From Variovorax beijingensis (GTDB lineage Bacteria > Pseudomonadota > Gammaproteobacteria > Burkholderiales > Burkholderiaceae_C): 64,000 nucleotides of DNA. The notes under the pieces are model-generated. The model ran no database searches and was not told where the DNA came from. It worked only from the letters and a program-made list of their open reading frames with translations. The number at the start of each line of letters is the position of its first letter. Within the stretch, counting starts at the first letter, position 1. Location: positions 124,001-188,000 of the forward strand of contig NZ_RXFQ01000008.1 in the NCBI RefSeq assembly GCF_003951285.1, in the 5' to 3' direction. The position numbers and the translations under genes are program-made. Of the stretch, positions 60,401 to 64,000 are shown in pieces.

Positions 60401-61339
60401 GATCGCAAGCCGGCCGATGCCGCCGAGGGACGCGGGCAGGCAAAGGGCAACGCCGCCGCGCCGGCCCCCGCCGCGCCCAGCCTGCCCGCCGGCCAGCGCT
60501 ACACGAACTGGAGCTTCGGCGAACTGCCCGAGCTGATGGAAGTGCGGCGCGGATCGCAGTCGCTGATCGGATTTCCGGCGCTGCGCGACGAAGGCGATGC
60601 CGTCACCATCGAGGTGTTCGACGAGCCCGCCGTGGCGGCCGCCAAGCATCGCGCCGGGCTGCGCCGCCTGTTCGCGCTGCAGCTGAAGGACGCGCTCAAG
60701 TATCTGGAGAAGAACATCCCCGACCTGCAGAAGATGGCCGTGGCCTACATGCCGCTGGGTACCTCCGAGGAACTGCGCACGCAGATCATCGACGTGGCGA
60801 TCGACCGGGCCTTCCTGCAGGAGCCGCTGCCCACCGACGAGTTCGCGTTCAAGCGCCGCCTCGAAGAAGGCCGCGGCCGGCTCACGCTGATCGCCAACGA
60901 GGTGGCGCGCCTGGCCTCGGCCATCCTGGCCGAGTACGCGGCGGCCGCGCGCAAGATCAAGGACACGAAGATCCAGCCCGAAGCCGTGCAGGACGCCGCG
61001 CAGCAGCTGCAGCGCCTGGTCGGCAAGCGGTTCATTGCGGACGCGCCGTGGACGCAGCTGCAGCATTTCGCGCGCTATCTCAAGGCCATCGTGCTGCGGC
61101 TGGACAAGCTGCGCAGCGACCCCGCGCGCGATGCTGCCAAGCTGGCCGAGCTGCGGCCGCAGGAGCAGCGCTATTGGCGGCTGGTGGCCGAGCGCAAGGG
61201 GGTGGTGGACGAGCGCATGCTCGAGTTCCGCTGGCTGCTCGAGGAGCTTCGCGTGAGCTTCTTCGCGCAGGAGCTGCGCACGCCGCAGCCGGTCAGCATC
61301 AAGCGGCTGGACAAGGCCTGGACCCAGTTGCAGGCCTGA
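57470..61339 (+). CDS. hrpA: ATP-dependent RNA helicase HrpA
   Basis: 1289 residues from TTG 57470 (E. coli HrpA: 1300). DEAH box helicase: Walker A CGETGSGKTTQLPK, LIIDEAHERS, SATI, TNVAETSLTVPGIRYVIDTG and QRAGRCGR, then the HA2 domain, OB fold and the long C-terminal DUF3418 region. HrpA resolves stalled, collided ribosomes. The frame is open back to 57149, but the extra N-terminal sequence does not look like HrpA; ATG 57380 and GTG 57431 are alternatives. Confidence 0.92.
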   Translation: MTTTTPSASLRIDFPESLPVSGRRDEIMAAIAAHQVVIVCGETGSGKTTQLPKIALALGRGKLNAPPGQGRLIGHTQPRRIAASSVAKRIAEELKTPLGDVVGFKVRFQDRLSRDASVKLMTDGILLAETQTDPLLKAYDTLIIDEAHERSLNIDFLLGYLREILPRRPDLKVIVTSATIDAERFAQHFASAKGPAPTIMVSGRTFPVEQRYRPFEESREHDLNDAIADGVDELWRDPHNAGDILVFLPGEREIREAADHLRRHLSHQPLFRNAEVLPLFARLSGPEQDRIFDGHTGRRIVLATNVAETSLTVPGIRYVIDTGTARVKRYSFRSKVEQLLVEPISQAAANQRAGRCGRVANGICIRLYDEKDFEGRPRFTDPEILRSSLAGVILRMKSLRLGDVARFPFLEAPSPRAIADGYQLLNELGAVDDTNELTATGTELARLPLDPRVGRMILEARTRGALEEVLIIASALSVQDVRDRPMEAQQQADQAHSKFDDEKSEFSGYLRLWKWIADARGGHGDTHKLSNRQYEQLLRQNFINIRRVREWRDIHSQLLTVVTEHKWRINAEPAGYEPLHLSMLAGLLGNVGWKLEDDEAYLGARGIKFYKHPGAHLKKKPGRWIVAAELVETTRLFGRGIANIEPQWLEQVAGHLLKKQLLDPHWEKKGAQVSALERATLYGLVVYSGRRVDFTKVDPVAAREIFIREALVGGQWESKFPFLAANRKLVREVEGLEHKARRQDVLVDDELIFAFYDAQLPADVASGISFENWYRHASREQPRLLFLTREELMRHQAAGITTQSFPPTLRLGGVDCAASYLHEPGDAKDGLTASVPLFVLNQVSEERCEWLVTGMLKDKIQALLKSLPQRPRSRLVPLPESAARLAEELSAPEVFGHGSLTDVLLKRVRDATSIDVKRADFKFDMLPPHLFMNLRIVDEHGRQLGMGRSLGALKAELGAQARGAFQALAGLNVKASADRKPADAAEGRGQAKGNAAAPAPAAPSLPAGQRYTNWSFGELPELMEVRRGSQSLIGFPALRDEGDAVTIEVFDEPAVAAAKHRAGLRRLFALQLKDALKYLEKNIPDLQKMAVAYMPLGTSEELRTQIIDVAIDRAFLQEPLPTDEFAFKRRLEEGRGRLTLIANEVARLASAILAEYAAAARKIKDTKIQPEAVQDAAQQLQRLVGKRFIADAPWTQLQHFARYLKAIVLRLDKLRSDPARDAAKLAELRPQEQRYWRLVAERKGVVDERMLEFRWLLEELRVSFFAQELRTPQPVSIKRLDKAWTQLQA

Positions 61340-61352
61340 TTGGCGGGCAGCA

Positions 61353-61382
61353 AAAAAGAAGCCCGCTTTTCGCGGGCTTCCT
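61353..61382 (-). terminator. Terminator between hrpA and the DUF3309 gene
   Basis: AAGCCCGC-TTTTC-GCGGGCTT, followed on the minus strand by CTTTTTT, making it a good intrinsic terminator for the DUF3309 transcript. In the plus direction the tail is only TTCC, so it is weaker for hrpA. Confidence 0.8.
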
Positions 61383-61408
61383 TCAGGTGCAGGAACCGTC
61401 GGGCAGCG

Positions 61409-61567
61409 TCATATGCGGCCCATGAGCACCAGGATGATGATGATCAGCAGGACCAGGCCCAGCCCGCCGCTGGGCCAGTAGCCCCAGCTCCGGCTGTAGC
61501 CCCAGCTCGGCAGCGCACCGATCAGAAGCAATATCAGAACGATCAGCAGAATGAACGAGAGGGACAT
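61409..61567 (-). CDS. DUF3309 small membrane protein
   Basis: 52 residues: MSLSFILLIVLILLLIG, then a polar Gly/Tyr/Trp stretch (WGYSRSWGYWPSGG) and a second hydrophobic segment ending LVLMGRI. This two-helix hairpin with the ALPSW turn is the DUF3309 family, widespread short membrane proteins of unknown role. Followed by its own terminator. Confidence 0.8.
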   Translation of the reverse strand: MSLSFILLIVLILLLIGALPSWGYSRSWGYWPSGGLGLVLLIIIILVLMGRI

Positions 61568-61702
61568 GCGTTTCTCCTGGGCCTTGTTATTACGAGATCC
61601 ATGCTCGATGCCAGGAGACCCGCGGCACGCCGGATAGCCGCTTCTTCGGTGGTCAGGGCTTTCCTACCGGTGTCGTCGGCATTCAAGCCGTTGCGAGCCC
61701 GT

Positions 61703-62878
61703 TCAAAGCCGTGCGAGCCGATCCAGCGCCGCCATCAGCGTCTCGTCCTTCTTGGCGAAGCAGAAGCGGACCACGCGCTGGTCGAAGCCATTGCCGTAGA
61801 AGGCCGACAGCGGAATCGCCGCCACGCCGATCTCGCGCGTGAGCCACAGGCAGAACTCGGCTTCTGACAGATCGCTCACCGCCGAGATGTCGACGCACTG
61901 GAAATAGCTGCCCTCGCTGCGCAGCAGCCTGAAGCGGGTCTTCTGGGCCAGGCCGGCTGCGAACAGGTCGCGCTTGCGCTGGTAGAAGGCAGGCAGCTCG
62001 AGGTAGGGCCCCGGCTCGGCCATGTACTGCGCGAGCGCGTGTTGCATCGGCGTGTTGACGGTGAACACGTTGAACTGGTGCACCTTGCGGAATTCGGCCA
62101 TCAGCGGCGTGGGCGCGGCCACGAAGCCGACCTTCCATCCGGTGACGTGATAGGTCTTGCCGAAACTGCTCACGATGAAGCTGCGCGCCGCCAGGCCGGG
62201 GAAGCGCGCCACGCTCTCATGCTGCGCACCGTCGTAGACCATGTGCTCGTAGACTTCGTCGGCAATCACGAGGACGTCGGTCGGGGCCAGCAGCTCCTCG
62301 AGCTTGCGCATCTCGGCGGCGGTCCAGACCGTGGCGCTCGGGTTGTGCGGCGTGTTGACGATGATCGCCCGTGTGCGCGGAGTGAGCGCCGCGGCGATCT
62401 TGTCGAAGTCGGGGCGGAAGGTGCCCGGCACGAGCGGCACGCGCACCACGCGGCCGCCGGCCAGCTCGATGTTGGGCACGTAGCTGTCGTAGCAGGGCTC
62501 CAGAACGATCACCTCGTCGCCCGCGCGCACCACGGCAAGGATGGCGGTGATGATGGCCTGCGTCGCGCCGGCGGTGACGGTGATCTCGTCGGCGGCGCTG
62601 TAGGCATGGCCATAGAGCGCCGAGATCTTGCGCGCAATGGCTTCGCGCAATGCCGCAATGCCGGGCATCGGCGGGTACTGGTTGTGGCCCGCGGCCATGG
62701 CGGCCGTGACGTCTTCGAGCAGTTTCGGGTCGCAGTTGAAGTCGGGGAAGCCCTGGCCGAGGTTCACCGCGTTCTTTTCTGCCGCGAGCGCGGACATCAC
62801 GGTGAAGATGGTAGTGCCCACGGCGGGCAGCTTGGTGGCGATCTCCGGGGTGTGGGGGGAGGAAGGAAGGGCGCTCAT
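61703..62878 (-). CDS. Methionine-type aminotransferase (YbdL-like)
   Basis: 391 residues, PLP class I. NLGQGFPDFNCDPKLLEDV, AGATQAIITAILAVV, NTPHNPSATVWTAAEM, catalytic Lys in SSFGKTYHVTGWKVGF and C-terminal VRFCFAKKDETL. YbdL prefers methionine, phenylalanine and histidine over aspartate. It lies downstream of the CysB-type regulator gene (33-base gap), which suggests a link to sulphur amino acid supply. Confidence 0.85.
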   Translation of the reverse strand: MSALPSSPHTPEIATKLPAVGTTIFTVMSALAAEKNAVNLGQGFPDFNCDPKLLEDVTAAMAAGHNQYPPMPGIAALREAIARKISALYGHAYSAADEITVTAGATQAIITAILAVVRAGDEVIVLEPCYDSYVPNIELAGGRVVRVPLVPGTFRPDFDKIAAALTPRTRAIIVNTPHNPSATVWTAAEMRKLEELLAPTDVLVIADEVYEHMVYDGAQHESVARFPGLAARSFIVSSFGKTYHVTGWKVGFVAAPTPLMAEFRKVHQFNVFTVNTPMQHALAQYMAEPGPYLELPAFYQRKRDLFAAGLAQKTRFRLLRSEGSYFQCVDISAVSDLSEAEFCLWLTREIGVAAIPLSAFYGNGFDQRVVRFCFAKKDETLMAALDRLARL

Positions 62879-62910
62879 GGTGGTGCTCGAAATCGGAATC
62901 GGGGTCTGGA

Positions 62911-63852
62911 TCAAAGTTCGTAGTCTTGCTGGTGGCCGCTCAGGGCCTTGGCGATCAGGTTGCGGTCGAGCCGGTCGGACAGCAGTTCGGCAAACTTGAA
63001 GACGAAGTTGCGCAGGTAGGCGCTGCGCTTGAACGCCACGCGCGCGATGTTCTGGCCGAAGACGTGGCCCATGGGGCGCACCACGAGATCGGCGTTCGAT
63101 TCGTCGCGAACCGCCATCTCGGCCACGATGCCCACGCCGAGGCCCAGGCGTACGTAGGTCTTGATCACGTCGGAGTCGATGGCTTCGAGCGCGATGCGCG
63201 GCGTGAGCTTCTTCTGCGCAAAGGCATGGTCGATGCGCGTGCGGCCGGTGAACGAGGGGTGGTAGGTGATGATGGGTTCGTGCGCCAGGTCTTCGAGCGA
63301 GATGCGCTCCTTGGCCGCCAGCGGATGGTCCTTGGGCAGCACCAGCACGTGCTGCCATTCGTAGCAAGGCAGGGTCACGAGCTCGGTGTAGTCCGAGAGC
63401 GATTCGGTGGCAATGCCCACTTCGGCTATCTCGTCGATCACCATGCGTGCCACCTGGTCGGGCGAGCCCTGGTGCAGGCTCACGTTGACCTTGGGGTAGG
63501 CCTCGCGCAGCTTGGCCACCGGCACCGGCAGCACGTAGCGCGCCTGGGTGTGGGTGGTGGCGATCGAGAGGGTGCCGCTGTCCTGCGCGCTGAACTGCTC
63601 GCCGATGCGCTTGAGGTTGCCGACTTCGCGCATGATCAATTCGATGCTCGCGATGACGTGCTGGCCCGGTTCGGTGACCCGCTTCAGGCGCTTGCCATGG
63701 CGCGCAAAGATCTCGACGCCGAGCTCTTCCTCGAGTTCGATGATCGCCTTGGACACCCCCGGCTGCGAGGTGTGCAGCGCCTTCGCCGCCTCCGTCAGGT
63801 TCAGGTTGCGCCGCACGGCTTCCTGAACAAACTTGAATTGGTGCAGATTCAT
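62911..63852 (-). CDS. CysB-family LysR-type regulator
   Basis: 313 residues. HTH NLNLTEAAKALHTSQPGVSKAIIELEEELGVEIFARHGKRLKR, the CysB/Cbl form, with the substrate-binding domain TTHTQARYVLPVPV typical of CysB. CysB regulators activate sulphate and sulphonate assimilation genes with N-acetylserine or adenosine phosphosulphate as signal. Only one copy in the window, so cysB versus cbl cannot be decided. Confidence 0.9.
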   Translation of the reverse strand: MNLHQFKFVQEAVRRNLNLTEAAKALHTSQPGVSKAIIELEEELGVEIFARHGKRLKRVTEPGQHVIASIELIMREVGNLKRIGEQFSAQDSGTLSIATTHTQARYVLPVPVAKLREAYPKVNVSLHQGSPDQVARMVIDEIAEVGIATESLSDYTELVTLPCYEWQHVLVLPKDHPLAAKERISLEDLAHEPIITYHPSFTGRTRIDHAFAQKKLTPRIALEAIDSDVIKTYVRLGLGVGIVAEMAVRDESNADLVVRPMGHVFGQNIARVAFKRSAYLRNFVFKFAELLSDRLDRNLIAKALSGHQQDYEL

Positions 63853-63856
63853 ATCA

Positions 63857-63878
63857 AATTCCGTCTTATTGCGGAATT
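63857..63878 (-). promoter_or_regulatory. Inverted repeat at the CysB-family gene start
   Basis: AATTCCG and CGGAATT (7-base arms, 8 bases apart) lie within 26 bases of the ATG at 63852 in an AT-rich stretch. LysR regulators usually repress their own gene at such a site; autoregulation is inferred. Confidence 0.45.
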
Positions 63879-63915
63879 CATTATGCCTTCGGAGTCTATG
63901 GAAATTGCCGGAACT

Positions 63916-64000
63916 TCAAGATTTGCTTGCAATTCTGGCCAGCAGATCGACCAGTTCGGGCTCTTCCCCGACGATGCCGGCCAACTGGAAATCGACCTGT
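63916..64000 (-). CDS. C-terminal end of an unidentified protein
   Basis: The frame runs off the right edge. The visible tail reads QVDFQLAGIVGEEPELVDLLARIASKS, acidic then helical, with no family recognised. It ends 63 bases upstream of the regulator start and may share a transcript with it. Confidence 0.4.
   Translation of the reverse strand, partial: QVDFQLAGIVGEEPELVDLLARIASKS

Overview
The window is high-GC (about two thirds G+C), densely coded betaproteobacterial chromosome. Gene content and order (yebC-purD-hemF-nadD-rsfS-rlmH-maf-rng, tolB-pal-cpoB, dapC-dapD-pilU-dapE-prmB, argA) and protein similarity point to Comamonadaceae, most likely Variovorax or a close relative. The species assignment is inference. 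Most of the window is ordinary core chromosome, with several accessory blocks inserted.

Layout. (1) 1-3677, plus: the end of clpA, its terminator, a cardiolipin synthase and exonuclease I. (2) 3682-14248, minus: one long operon. In transcription order it carries URC1 (GTP cyclohydrolase II-like), URC4 (DUF1688), uracil phosphoribosyltransferase, a BMP-type nucleoside importer (binding protein, ATPase, two permeases) with a lipoprotein nucleosidase inside it, and a CodA-type deaminase. Together these could import nucleosides, free and deaminate the base, convert uracil to UMP and open the ring by the URC route described in yeast. (3) 14363-16664: DUF6152 and DUF6644 genes facing an ECF sigma factor / NrsF-type anti-sigma pair, with an apparent autoregulatory promoter. 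(4) 16685-18199: a HerA-like ATPase.

(5) 18301-31245: an aryl-polyene/xanthomonadin-like locus in two convergent operons. The plus operon has an ACP, a COG4648 membrane protein, a ligase fused to a dehydratase, an acyltransferase, a LolA-like protein, an MMPL exporter, a polysaccharide deacetylase, a methyltransferase, a hotdog dehydratase and a FabG-type reductase. The minus operon has a methyltransferase, a chorismatase, a PlsC acyltransferase and a family 2 glycosyltransferase. No ketosynthase is present, although every described aryl polyene pathway needs one. (6) 31364-38234, plus: housekeeping genes, mostly overlapping. (7) 38242-43795: an MsbA-like exporter, then the tol-pal end, tcdA and tRNA-Lys. 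(8) 43852-45453: a small accessory patch with a phage-type S24 repressor. (9) 45477-57073, minus: ABC-F, prmB, dapE, pilU, dapD, dapC, a LysE exporter, argA, and an unusual soluble protein joining a Clp/HSP100-like ATPase to an FtsH-type M41 protease. (10) 57470-64000: hrpA, a DUF3309 miniprotein, a methionine-type aminotransferase, a CysB-family regulator and the end of an unidentified gene.

The three parts most worth following up are the ketosynthase-less aryl-polyene-like cluster, the soluble HSP100-M41 protease with a 20-bp perfect palindrome in its upstream region, and the complete-looking bacterial URC pyrimidine cassette.
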